DNA of 64,000 nucleotides from Comamonadaceae bacterium ALPHA2B (GTDB taxonomy: Bacteria; Pseudomonadota; Gammaproteobacteria; Burkholderiales; Burkholderiaceae_C). The stretch lies in contig SCOE01000019.1 in NCBI GenBank assembly GCA_005503065.1, forward strand, positions 1 through 64,000, written 5' to 3'. The first letter of the stretch is position 1, and every line of letters starts with the position of its first letter. The position numbers and the translations under genes were made by a program. The notes beneath the pieces were generated by a model. That model worked only from the letters and a program-made list of their open reading frames with translations. It was not told the origin of the DNA and searched no databases. This document shows positions 1 to 8,374 of the stretch, piece after piece.

Positions 1-158
1 GGTGGGGGGGGGGCCGGCGGTGCGCTGGGCGCTGCCGCGGCGGCCTTGGGTGCGCCGGCATCGGGGGCTGCGCCGCCCGACTTGGAGGCGCAGCCGGCCA
101 GGAGAAGGGCGCCCGCAGCGGCCAGCGCGAGGGCGGTCAGGGGAGAAGCTGTGGTCAT
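1..158 (-). CDS. Lipoprotein, N-terminal part (cut by window edge)
   Basis: Reading leftward from ATG at 158, the first 23 residues form a lipoprotein signal: a short N-terminus, a hydrophobic Ala/Leu stretch and the lipobox LLAGC with the lipidated cysteine at residue 23. After it comes a low-complexity Ala/Pro/Gly linker that runs into a ten-G tract at 4-13 (prolines on the coding strand) before the window ends. The protein is therefore exported and anchored to a membrane; its function cannot be told from this part. It diverges from tesB. No clear Shine-Dalgarno sequence precedes the ATG, so the start rests on the signal peptide. Confidence 0.6.
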   Translation of the reverse strand, partial: MTTASPLTALALAAAGALLLAGCASKSGGAAPDAGAPKAAAAAPSAPPAPPP

Positions 159-284
159 GGCGCGTGAAGCGGTTGGGGGTTGGAACAGCAGCGCCACGGC
201 CGGCCGGCCCTGGCCGCGGCATTGTGTCCCAACCCCGCCGGCCCGCGACCGCGGGCGACAGCCGCCGGGCCTGGGCTTTGCTAT

Positions 285-306
285 GGTTCAGGGTTATCCC
301 TGAACC
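285..306. promoter_or_regulatory. Perfect 9-bp inverted repeat before tesB
   Basis: GGTTCAGGG (285-293) and CCCTGAACC (298-306) are exact reverse complements around a TTAT centre. The element ends 11 bases before the tesB ATG and overlaps a possible -10 hexamer TATGGT at 282-287. Length and symmetry fit a dimeric repressor operator (TetR-like size), but an mRNA leader hairpin is equally possible. No regulator gene that could own it is visible nearby. Confidence 0.5.
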
Positions 307-317
307 GCTGCGCCCCG

Positions 318-1202
318 ATGACCGATTCCCCGACCACCGCCTGCCTCGTCGACGACCTCGTGGCGCTCATGCGCCTGGAGCCCGTCGGCGAGGACCGCTT
401 CCGCGCGCAGAGCGAGGACATCGGCACGCCCGCCGTCTTCGGCGGCCAGGTGCTCGGCCAGGCGCTGATGGCGGCCAGCCTCACGGTCGACGCCGCGCGG
501 CCCGTGCATTCGATGCACGCCTACTTCCTGCTGCCCGGCGAGCACGCGCCCATCGACTACAGCGTCGACCGCGTGCGCGATGGCCGCAGCTTCACCACCC
601 GGCATGTGCTGGCGCGCCAGGCGGGACGCATCATCTTCGAGATGGCGGCCTCGTTCCAGACGGTGGACCGGGGCGTGGAGCACCAGCTGCCGATGCCTGC
701 GCTGGACGGGCCCGAGGGCCTGCCCAGCGAGCTGGAGCAGCGCCTGGCCCTGGGCGACCGGCTGCCCGCGCAATGGCGCGTCAAGGCCACGGCGCCGCAC
801 GGCATCGAGTACCGCCGCGTCGAGCAGGACGATCCGGTCGCGCCGGCGCCGCGCGACGGCGGCAGCGCCGTGTGGATGCGCGCCGTGGCCCCGCTGCCCG
901 ACGACCCGATGGTGCACCGTGCGCTGCTGGCGTACGCCTCCGACCATGGCCTGCTGCGCGCCGCGCTGGTGCCGCACGGCCTGAGCTTCCTGGCCGGCGA
1001 CGTGCGCGCCGCCAGCCTCGACCACGCCATGTGGTTCCACCGCGACTTCCGCTTCGACGACTGGCTGCTCTACGTGATCGACTCGCCCAGTGCGGGCGGC
1101 GCGCGCGGCCTGTGCCGCGGCAGCGTGTTCGCGCGCGACGGCCGGCTGGTCGCCTCCACCGCGCAGGAAGGCATGCTGCGCGTGATCGAGCACCCACGCT
1201 GA
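318..1202 (+). CDS. tesB: Acyl-CoA thioesterase II (TesB)
   Basis: A 294-residue double hot-dog thioesterase that hydrolyses acyl-CoA to free acid and CoA in the cytoplasm. The N-terminal half carries the family stretch VFGGQVLGQAL (about 40-50). The C-terminal half has SLDHAMWFHR, then DSPSAGGARG and STAQEG, which correspond to the Asp, Thr/Ser and Gln catalytic triad region of E. coli TesB. Length matches the family (about 285-290). ATG 318 was chosen because the protein then begins just before the conserved N-terminus; the longer frame upstream translates to sequence unlike the family. The palindrome at 285-306 lies directly upstream. The gene stands alone between a divergent lipoprotein gene and a binding-protein gene. 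Confidence 0.88.
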   Translation: MTDSPTTACLVDDLVALMRLEPVGEDRFRAQSEDIGTPAVFGGQVLGQALMAASLTVDAARPVHSMHAYFLLPGEHAPIDYSVDRVRDGRSFTTRHVLARQAGRIIFEMAASFQTVDRGVEHQLPMPALDGPEGLPSELEQRLALGDRLPAQWRVKATAPHGIEYRRVEQDDPVAPAPRDGGSAVWMRAVAPLPDDPMVHRALLAYASDHGLLRAALVPHGLSFLAGDVRAASLDHAMWFHRDFRFDDWLLYVIDSPSAGGARGLCRGSVFARDGRLVASTAQEGMLRVIEHPR

Positions 1203-1368
1203 ACACCGGCCGCCCCCGCACGGCGAATGCGGGACCATGCACCGAATGAATGGAGCGTGCGCCTTCCCAGTCACGCAGATGACGGCGCGCGCCCGCGCGC
1301 GGGTGATGTACTGCCGGCGGCCGGGGCGATCGCGCGCCGACCGACAACAAACCATCAGGAGACGACAC

Positions 1369-2604
1369 ATGTTCAAGCGCGCAGGACGCGGCGCCCTCGT
1401 GGCCGCCACGCTCGCCCTGGCCGCGGCCATCCCGGCTGCGGCACAGATCAAGGTGGCCTACATCGACCCGCTCTCGGGCCCCTTCGCCAACGTGGGCGAG
1501 CAGCAGCTGCAGCACTTCCTGCTCGCCGCCGAGCAGATCAACGCCAAGGGCGGCGTGCTGGGCCAGAAGATCGAGGTGCTGCCCTTCGACGGCAAGTCCA
1601 GCGCCAACGAGAGCGCCAGCGCGCTGCGCGCCGCCTACGACAAGGGCGCGCGCTACGTCTTCCAGGGCAACGGCTCGAACGTGACGGCCGCGCTGGTCGA
1701 TGCGGTGCAGAAGATGGTCGCCCGCGGCGAGGAGCCGATGCTGGTCATGAACTACTCGGCCTTCGACCCGGACATGACCGGCCCCAAGTGCACCTTCTGG
1801 CACTTCCGCTTCATCCAGAACATCGACATGAGCATGAACGCGATCACCTCGGCGATCGCGGCGCGCCCTGAGATCAAGAAGGTCCACCAGGTCCACCAGG
1901 ACTACGTGGCCGGCTACCAGGCGCAGAAGGCCTTCAAGGAGATGCTGCCGAAGAAGCGCGCCGACCTGCAGCTGGTGGGCGACGACCTGGTGCCGCTGGG
2001 CAAGGTCAAGGACTTCGCGCCCTACGCGGCCAAGATCAAGGCCTCCGGCGCCGACACGGTGCTGACCAGCAACTGGGGCAACGACCTCACGCTGCTCATC
2101 AAGGCCATCAAGGAGGCGGGACTGAAGGTCAACATCTACACGCTGTATGCCAACACCATCGGCGTGCCCACCGTGCTGCAGGACAGCGGCATCGGCACCG
2201 TGTTCAGCCTGTCCGAATGGCATGCCAACGTCGAGAACAACGGCGCCGAGGCCTTCGCCAACGAGTACAAGAAGAAGTTCAAGAACGACTTCCTGCTGCT
2301 GCGCGCCAAGAACGCGCTGGACATGCTGGCCGAGGCCATGAAGCAGGCCAACTCCACCAAGGCCATCGACGTGGGGCGCAAGCTGGAGAACATGCGCTAC
2401 AAGACCGACATCGGCGAGGTGTGGATGCGCCCCGACGACCACCAGCTGCAGCAGGACCTGTTCGTGCAGACCTTCGCCAAGGTGGGCGACAAGGGCGTGA
2501 AGTACGACCTGGAGAACACCGGCGTCGGCGTCTACACGGCCAAGAAGATCACGGCGCAGGAGGCGATGCTGCCGAACACCTGCACGGACATGAAGCGCCC
2601 CTGA
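1369..2604 (+). CDS. Branched-chain amino acid-type ABC transporter substrate-binding protein
   Basis: A 411-residue periplasmic binding protein of the LivJ/LivK fold (Peripla_BP_6). Residues 1 to about 26 are a signal peptide ending in PAAAQ, and the mature part opens with IKVAYIDPLSGPFANVGEQQ, the typical ligand-pocket start. AGGAG at 1357-1361 fixes the ATG. It does not sit in the livHMGF operon, which faces it from the other strand, and that operon has its own binding protein at 6266-7471. It could serve as an alternative receptor for the same permease or for a distant one. In this family the ligand (amino acid, amide, aromatic acid) cannot be told from sequence alone. Confidence 0.85.
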   Translation: MFKRAGRGALVAATLALAAAIPAAAQIKVAYIDPLSGPFANVGEQQLQHFLLAAEQINAKGGVLGQKIEVLPFDGKSSANESASALRAAYDKGARYVFQGNGSNVTAALVDAVQKMVARGEEPMLVMNYSAFDPDMTGPKCTFWHFRFIQNIDMSMNAITSAIAARPEIKKVHQVHQDYVAGYQAQKAFKEMLPKKRADLQLVGDDLVPLGKVKDFAPYAAKIKASGADTVLTSNWGNDLTLLIKAIKEAGLKVNIYTLYANTIGVPTVLQDSGIGTVFSLSEWHANVENNGAEAFANEYKKKFKNDFLLLRAKNALDMLAEAMKQANSTKAIDVGRKLENMRYKTDIGEVWMRPDDHQLQQDLFVQTFAKVGDKGVKYDLENTGVGVYTAKKITAQEAMLPNTCTDMKRP

Positions 2605-2629
2605 CGGCGCGGCGCATCCAACTCGCGAT

Positions 2630-2691
2630 GCTATCGAATCGATAGCTGCTTGCGCCCGTCCCGTGGGCGCTGCAGCCCGATTTGGCTTGAA
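2630..2691 (+). repeat. Two-hairpin intergenic repeat, family A copy 1
   Basis: Best-preserved copy of a five-copy family. Hairpin 1 is GCTATCGA-A-TCGATAGC (2630-2646, perfect 8-bp arms); hairpin 2 is GCGCCC (2652-2657) with GGGCGC (2665-2670); a tail GCCCGATTTGGCTTGAA follows. It lies between two convergent genes (stops at 2604 and 2699) and may serve as a transcription end for either. Other copies: 27656, 30233, 59603, 63565. Confidence 0.75.
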
Positions 2692-2698
2692 GAGGCCG

Positions 2699-3417
<719 letters not shown>

Positions 3418-3418
<1 letters not shown>

Positions 3419-4179
3419 CAGGCGGCCTCCGCCATCGTGTCCTCGGTGCCGAGGTACACGGCCTGCACCTGCGGGTTGCCGCGGATCTCCTCCACGCTGC
3501 CCGACACCAGCACCCGGCCGTAGACCAGCACCGAGATGCGGTCGGCCAGCGCGAAGACGGCCTTCATGTCGTGCTCGATCAGGAGGATCGCCATGTCGGC
3601 CTTCAGCCGGTGGATCAGTTCGGTCATGCGTTCGGAGTCCTCCGGACCCATGCCGGCCATGGGCTCGTCGAGCAGCAGCAGCTTCGGCCGCGCGGCCAGC
3701 GCGAGCGCCACGTCGAGCTTGCGCTGCGCACCGTGCGGCAGTGTGCCGGCCGTGCGGTCGAGCTCGTGCGCCAGGCCCACGCGCTCGGCCAGCGCCCGTG
3801 CGGTGTCGGCCAGCGGCTGCTCGTGCCGGCGGTCGCGCAGCAGGCGCAGGCTGCTGCCCGCATGCGCCTGCGCGGCCAGCAGCAGGTTGTCCATCACCGT
3901 CGCCTCGCGGAAGATGCTGGTGATCTGGAAGCAGCGCGACAGCCCGGCGCGCACCCGCGCATGCATCGGCAGCGGCGCGAGGTTCACGCCGTCGAGCGCG
4001 ATCTGCCCCTCGTCGGCCGCGACCAGCCCCGAGATCAGGTTGACCAGCGTGGACTTGCCCGCGCCGTTGGGGCCGATCAGCGCATGCACCTCGCCCGCAT
4101 TCACGGCCAGCGACACGTGGTCGGTCGCCACCAGCGCACCGAAGCGCTTGACCAGCCCGTCGACCTGGAAGAGGCTCAT
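3418..4179 (-). CDS. livG: Branched-chain amino acid-type ABC transporter ATPase LivG
   Basis: A 253-residue ABC ATPase. Walker A is GPNGAGKST (36-44) and Walker B is LLLLDEPMAGMG. The signature reads LPHGAQRKLD instead of LSGGQ, a kind of deviation common in LivG proteins, which usually carry LAYGEQR-like signatures. The C-terminus has the LivG-type switch LIEHDMKAVFALADRI. It pairs with LivF under the LivHM permease. Start and stop overlap the neighbours by four bases on each side (ATGA with livM and livF), showing a tightly coupled operon. Confidence 0.9.
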
Positions 4180-5186
4180 GGCGCGGCCTCCACGGGCCGT
4201 CCGTCCGCGGCGGGCGCGGCCGGCGCGGCACGTCGGCGGCGCTCGAGCACGCCCGCGATGCCGCGCGGCGCCAGGAACACGATGGCGACCAGCAGCACGC
4301 CCAGCGGCAGGTGCCAGTACTCGGTGTGCTGCTTCGCGATTTCCTCCAGGCCGATCCACACCGCGGCGCCCACCGGCCCGCCCCAGCGCCGGCCGACGCC
4401 GCCGATGACCACCATCACCACCAGCGTGGCCGACTGCGTCCAGTGCATCACCGACGGGCTGACGAAGCTGTTGTGCGACACCAGCAGCGCGCCCGCCAGC
4501 CCGGCCACCGCGCCGGCCAGCGCGAAGGCCGCGAGCCGCAGGCGGAACACCGGGTAGCCCATGGCCTGCATGCGCACCTCGTTGTCGCGGATGCCCATCA
4601 GCGCATGGCCGAAGCGCGACACGGTGGCACGGTTGAGCAAAGCCATCACGCCGGCGAAGAGGGCCAGCACCACCCAGTAGAAGGTCGGCTCGTGCATGCT
4701 GTCCAGGCCCAGTCCGAATGCGGGGCGGGCCATCAGGTTGTAGCCGTCGTCGCCGCCGTAGGCGCGCAGCGACACGGCGGCGAAGTACAGCATCTGCGCG
4801 AAGGCCAGCGTGATCATGATGAAGTAAACGCCGCGCGTGCGCAGCGCCACGCTGCCGATCGCCGCGGCGACGAGGCCGCCCGCCACGGCGCCCGCGGGCC
4901 ACAGCAGCCAGGCCGATTCGTGGCCGGCGTCGGCCAACGCGACGAGCGTGTACGCGCCCACGCCGACGAAGCCCATGTGGCCCAGCGCCGCCATGCCCCC
5001 GAAGCCGAGGATGAAGTTCAGGCTGGCCGCGGCCAGCGCGAAGATCAGCGCCCGCCGCACGAAGTTGACGTAGAACTCCAGCCCCATCGCGGGCGCCAGC
5101 AGCGGGAAGACGGCGAGTGCGGCCAGTGCGCACCACGGGAGCCAGCGTTCGAGCTTCATCGGAAGAAAATAGATCGCAGCGGCCAT
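4176..5186 (-). CDS. livM: Branched-chain amino acid-type ABC transporter permease LivM
   Basis: A 336-residue inner-membrane permease with about eight to ten hydrophobic segments and the LivM landmarks SLNFILGFGGMAALGHMGFVGVG and TRGVYFIMITLAFAQM. An ATG at 5186 shares its A with the livH stop (TGATG), which favours coupled initiation there. A second ATG at 5159 (MKLERW) would give a shorter N-terminus closer to many LivM proteins, and neither has a good Shine-Dalgarno sequence. The C-terminal tail is Ala/Pro/Arg-rich. It forms the heterodimeric channel with LivH. Confidence 0.88.
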   Translation of the reverse strand: MAAAIYFLPMKLERWLPWCALAALAVFPLLAPAMGLEFYVNFVRRALIFALAAASLNFILGFGGMAALGHMGFVGVGAYTLVALADAGHESAWLLWPAGAVAGGLVAAAIGSVALRTRGVYFIMITLAFAQMLYFAAVSLRAYGGDDGYNLMARPAFGLGLDSMHEPTFYWVVLALFAGVMALLNRATVSRFGHALMGIRDNEVRMQAMGYPVFRLRLAAFALAGAVAGLAGALLVSHNSFVSPSVMHWTQSATLVVMVVIGGVGRRWGGPVGAAVWIGLEEIAKQHTEYWHLPLGVLLVAIVFLAPRGIAGVLERRRRAAPAAPAADGRPVEAAP

Positions 5187-6106
5187 CAGCCGCGCGCGGG
5201 AAACAGCCCCGTGGGCTTGAAGGCCAGCACCGCCGCCATCAGCGCATAGGTGGCCAGGCCGGCAATGAGCGCGCTCAGGTCCGACACCAGCGTGGGCGGC
5301 AGCAGCGGGCGCAGCGCCAGCGGCACGAAGGCGCGGCCGATGGTGTCGACCAGGCCGACCAGCATCGCCGCCACGAAGGCGCCGCGGATCGAGCCGATGC
5401 CGCCGATGACCAGCACCACCAGCGAGGGAATGAGGATCTCCTCGCCCATGCCCACCTGCACGGCGGTGAGCGGCCCCATCAGCGCGCCGGCCAGGGCCGC
5501 CAGCGCGGCGCCGACCAGGAACACCAGCGAGAAGATGCGCCCCACGCGCACGCCCATGAACTCGGCCATCGCGCGATTGGAGGCGCCGGCGCGCACCAGC
5601 ATGCCCACGCGCGTGTGGTTGACCAGCAGGTACAGCCCGCCCGCCACCACCAGCCCGGCCACGAGGATGACGAGCCGGTAGGCCGGGTAGGGCAGGCCCG
5701 GCAGGATCTCGACCGCGCCCGACAGCGCGGCGGGCGCCGAGGCCATGATCGGCGCCGGCCCCCAGGCCATCTTCACCAGGTCGTCGGCCACCAGGATGAT
5801 GCCGAAGGTCGCCAGCACCTGCGCGAGGTGGTCGCGGCCGTAGAGCCGGCGCACCAGCAGCGCCTCCAGCACCAGCGCGACCAGCACGACCACCACCAGC
5901 GCCGCCAGCACCGCGCCGACGAAGGAGTCCGTGCGCGTGTGCACGCTCGCCGCGACGTAGGCGCCGCCCATGAAGAGCGAGCCGTGCGCGAGGTTCATCA
6001 CGTCCATGATCCCGAACACCAGCGTCAGCCCCGCGGCCAGCAGGAACAGCATCAGCCCGTAGCCCAGGCCGTTGAGCATCTGCTCGATGAAGAGGATGGG
6101 CGTCAT
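5186..6106 (-). CDS. livH: Branched-chain amino acid-type ABC transporter permease LivH
   Basis: A 306-residue polytopic permease. The N-terminal region GLGYGLMLFLLAAGLTLVFGIMDVMNLAHGS is diagnostic for LivH, as is GMGEEILIPSLVVLVIGGIGSIRGAF near residue 225. It forms the translocation channel with LivM. The gene follows its binding protein (6266-7471) after a 159-base gap that holds a family B repeat, the sort of place where a stable 3' hairpin would let more binding protein than permease be made. Confidence 0.9.
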   Translation of the reverse strand: MTPILFIEQMLNGLGYGLMLFLLAAGLTLVFGIMDVMNLAHGSLFMGGAYVAASVHTRTDSFVGAVLAALVVVVLVALVLEALLVRRLYGRDHLAQVLATFGIILVADDLVKMAWGPAPIMASAPAALSGAVEILPGLPYPAYRLVILVAGLVVAGGLYLLVNHTRVGMLVRAGASNRAMAEFMGVRVGRIFSLVFLVGAALAALAGALMGPLTAVQVGMGEEILIPSLVVLVIGGIGSIRGAFVAAMLVGLVDTIGRAFVPLALRPLLPPTLVSDLSALIAGLATYALMAAVLAFKPTGLFPARG

Positions 6107-6180
6107 GCTAGAAGGTTGATGCCTGCAGGGATTGATGCCGGTTCAGCGGTCGGTCTGGGTGGTTCCACGCGCGTGCACCC

Positions 6181-6268
6181 GCGGAACCGGCTCTGCCGGG
6201 CCGCTGGGTGCGCCCCCTTGAGGGGGGATTCGGCTACACGAAGTGAGCAAGAAACGGGGGTGGGTCTA
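6181..6268 (+). repeat. Palindrome-rich intercistronic repeat, family B copy 1
   Basis: About 88 bases nearly repeated at 17168-17262. It contains hairpin CCGGC-TCT-GCCGG (6187-6199), hairpin CCCCC-TTGA-GGGGG (6213-6226) and the block ACACGAAGTG. It begins at the stop codon of the binding-protein gene (6266-6268, minus strand) and lies before livH within one operon. The 17-kb copy sits at the same place relative to a stop codon in another transporter operon. Confidence 0.75.
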
Positions 6269-7471
6269 TTTCATCTTGCAGAGCTGATGGTAGGCGTCGC
6301 GGTAGCCCTTGAGCGGGGTCGACAGCGTCTTGTTGGTGATGCGGCCTTCGCTGTCCTTGCCGATCACGCGCAGGTAGTAGTCCTGGATCGGGAAGTTGTT
6401 GGTGTCGTACTTGAAGGGACCGCGGATCGACTGGAAGTTGGCCGCCTTCAGCGCCTTGAGCACGGCCTCCTTGTTCTTCACGTCGCCCTTCACGTCCTTC
6501 GCCGCGGCGTCCATGGCCAGGATGGCGTCGTAGGCCTGCGCGGCGTAGAAGGTCGGGTAGCGGTTGTAGGCCTTGCGGAACTCGGCGACGAACTTCTGGT
6601 TGGCCGCGTTGGGCAGGTCGTGCGACCACTGCGAGGTCGAGAACAGGCCCAGCATCGGATCGCCCACGGCGGCGATGGTGTCCTCGTCGGCCGAGGCCGG
6701 GCTGGTGACCAGCTTCACGTCCTTCGACAGGCCCGCGCCCACGAACTGCTTGATGAAGTTGATGCCCATGCCGCCGGGCAGGAAGAAGTACACCGCCTCG
6801 GGCTTGGCGGCGCGGATCTGCGCCAGCTCGGCGGCATAGTCCAGCTGGCCCACCTTGCCGTACACCTCGGCCACCACCTGGCCCTTGTAGGTGCGCTTGA
6901 AGCCGGTGAGGTGGTCGCGGCCCGCGGGGTAGTTGGGGGCGATGATGAAGGCCGTCTTGAGCTTCTGGTCGGTGGCCCACTGGCCCGCGGCCTCGTCCCA
7001 GGTGTCGTTCTGGTAGCTCTGGCCGAAGAAGTACGGGTTGCACTGCGCGCCGGCGTACTGGCTGGGGCCCGGGTTGCTGGTGACGAAGGGCACCTTGGCC
7101 GCGAAGAGCGCGGGCCCGACGGCCAGCGCCACGTTCGAGGGCGTGGGGCCGGTGAAGAAGTCGATCTTGTTCTGCTGGATGAAGCGGTCGACGATCTGCT
7201 TGGCCTGGTCGGGGCTGCCCGCGGTGTCGGCTTGGATGAACTCGGCCGGGTAGCCGCCGAGCTTGTTGCCCAGCAGCTTCACCGCGAGGTTGATCGCGTC
7301 GCGCGTTTCGGCGCCGCCGGCCGCGAAGGGGCCGGAGATGTCGAGCGCGAGGCCCACCTTGATCGGGTCGGCCGCATGGGCCGGCACCCCGGCCGCCAGG
7401 GACAGCACGGTGAACAGTGCGACGGACAGGGCGCTGCGGCGCGATGCGGGGCGGCTCTGGAAAGCGGGCAT
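6266..7471 (-). CDS. Liv-type ABC transporter substrate-binding protein
   Basis: A 401-residue periplasmic binding protein with a signal peptide ending in PAHA (about residue 33) and the mature start DPIKVGLALDISGPFAAGG, typical of Peripla_BP_6 proteins often seen beside aromatic-degradation genes. A GGAG lies about seven bases before ATG 7471. It is 58 bases downstream of the ferredoxin gene and upstream of livHMGF, so catabolic enzyme and importer probably share a transcript. This suggests that the ligand is the dioxygenase substrate or a related aromatic acid. It is only distantly similar to the binding protein at 1369-2604. Confidence 0.85.
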   Translation of the reverse strand: MPAFQSRPASRRSALSVALFTVLSLAAGVPAHAADPIKVGLALDISGPFAAGGAETRDAINLAVKLLGNKLGGYPAEFIQADTAGSPDQAKQIVDRFIQQNKIDFFTGPTPSNVALAVGPALFAAKVPFVTSNPGPSQYAGAQCNPYFFGQSYQNDTWDEAAGQWATDQKLKTAFIIAPNYPAGRDHLTGFKRTYKGQVVAEVYGKVGQLDYAAELAQIRAAKPEAVYFFLPGGMGINFIKQFVGAGLSKDVKLVTSPASADEDTIAAVGDPMLGLFSTSQWSHDLPNAANQKFVAEFRKAYNRYPTFYAAQAYDAILAMDAAAKDVKGDVKNKEAVLKALKAANFQSIRGPFKYDTNNFPIQDYYLRVIGKDSEGRITNKTLSTPLKGYRDAYHQLCKMK

Positions 7472-7529
7472 GGAGGCTCCGGAGGAAAGACGAGGAAAGT
7501 GAAAGGGGATGCGATAGGAACGCGAGCGG

Positions 7530-7856
7530 CTAGACCGCCACCTCGACGCGGCCGTCACGGATCTGGATCGGGAAGACGCGCACGTCCTCGGTGGCCGGTT
7601 CGCCGCAGGCGGCGCCGGTGCAGATGTCGAACAGCCCCTGGTGCAGCGGGCACTCCACCTTGCCGTTCTCGATCCAGCCCTCCGACAGGCGCGCGTTGCC
7701 GTGCGTGCACAGGTCGTGCAGCGCATGCAGCGATTCGCCCTGGCGGAAGACGGCGATCGGCAATCCGCCGGCGATCACGGGCCACACGGCGCCATCGGGA
7801 AAGTCGTCGGGCTCGCCGACGTCGTGCCACTGGGTGGCTTCGGTGGTGGTGCTCAT
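7530..7856 (-). CDS. Rieske [2Fe-2S] ferredoxin of a ring-hydroxylating dioxygenase
   Basis: A 108-residue ferredoxin that passes electrons to the terminal oxygenase. The cluster ligands are visible as C50-T-H52 and C69-P-L-H72. Length equals that of the ferredoxins of three-component systems such as anthranilate dioxygenase AndAb. The start ATG overlaps the stop of the beta-subunit gene (ATGA). A three-component system also needs a flavin reductase, which is absent downstream: the next gene is a transporter binding protein. Confidence 0.88.
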   Translation of the reverse strand: MSTTTEATQWHDVGEPDDFPDGAVWPVIAGGLPIAVFRQGESLHALHDLCTHGNARLSEGWIENGKVECPLHQGLFDICTGAACGEPATEDVRVFPIQIRDGRVEVAV

Positions 7857-8371
7857 ATCGGTGTGGCCAGCAGGGTGATGACGCGCGAGGTGTCGTAGAC
7901 CACGCGCCGTTGCGCGTAGCGCCAGCCCGCGGGGGTGCGCACGATGCGGTCCAGGTAGCGGCCGGCCTGGTAGACGAAGGACTCGCCGTTGGTGCGCGTC
8001 TGGATGACGACGTAGCTCGACTCGGCCTGCACCGTGTCGTCGTCCAGCGGCGTGATCACCAGGCCGCTGGTCATGTGGCGGCAGCTGTGCTCCTCGTAGA
8101 TGCTCGCGTGGCGCAGCGACACCACGCGGTCGCGCAGCATGCGCTGGTTGTTGCAGTAGATCAGGCCGATGGGCAGGCCGAGGTCGGCGTTCTCCTTGGG
8201 CACGATCTCGTAGAGGCAGTCCTCGGTGAAGAGCGTGGCCCATTCCTCCAGGCGGTCGTTGTCCAGCGCGGCGCTGTAGCGCTCCTGCAGCTGGTGGATC
8301 TCGAACCAGAGCTGCATCGAGACCGATGCCGCCGCAACGGCCGGACGCTCCTGCACAGTGGTGGCGTTCAT
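7853..8371 (-). CDS. Ring-hydroxylating dioxygenase beta (small) subunit
   Basis: A 172-residue protein of the NTF2-like ring-hydroxylating beta family (PF00866): ENDRLEEW-type region near 38-45, FTEDCLYEIVPKEN around 48-61 and the C-terminal GRYLDRIV...WRYAQRRVVYDTSRV pattern. It packs with the alpha subunit in an alpha3beta3 hexamer and is structural. It starts three bases after the alpha stop and overlaps the ferredoxin gene, so the three are co-translated. By length and order it resembles the small subunit AndAd of anthranilate dioxygenase; that identity is inference. Confidence 0.87.
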   Translation of the reverse strand: MNATTVQERPAVAAASVSMQLWFEIHQLQERYSAALDNDRLEEWATLFTEDCLYEIVPKENADLGLPIGLIYCNNQRMLRDRVVSLRHASIYEEHSCRHMTSGLVITPLDDDTVQAESSYVVIQTRTNGESFVYQAGRYLDRIVRTPAGWRYAQRRVVYDTSRVITLLATPI

Positions 8372-8374
8372 CGA

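Noticed and set aside
2630-2691. Family A repeat as a CRISPR or integron attC site
   Set aside because: Copies are single and scattered, not arrayed; there are no cas or integrase genes and no attC core sites.
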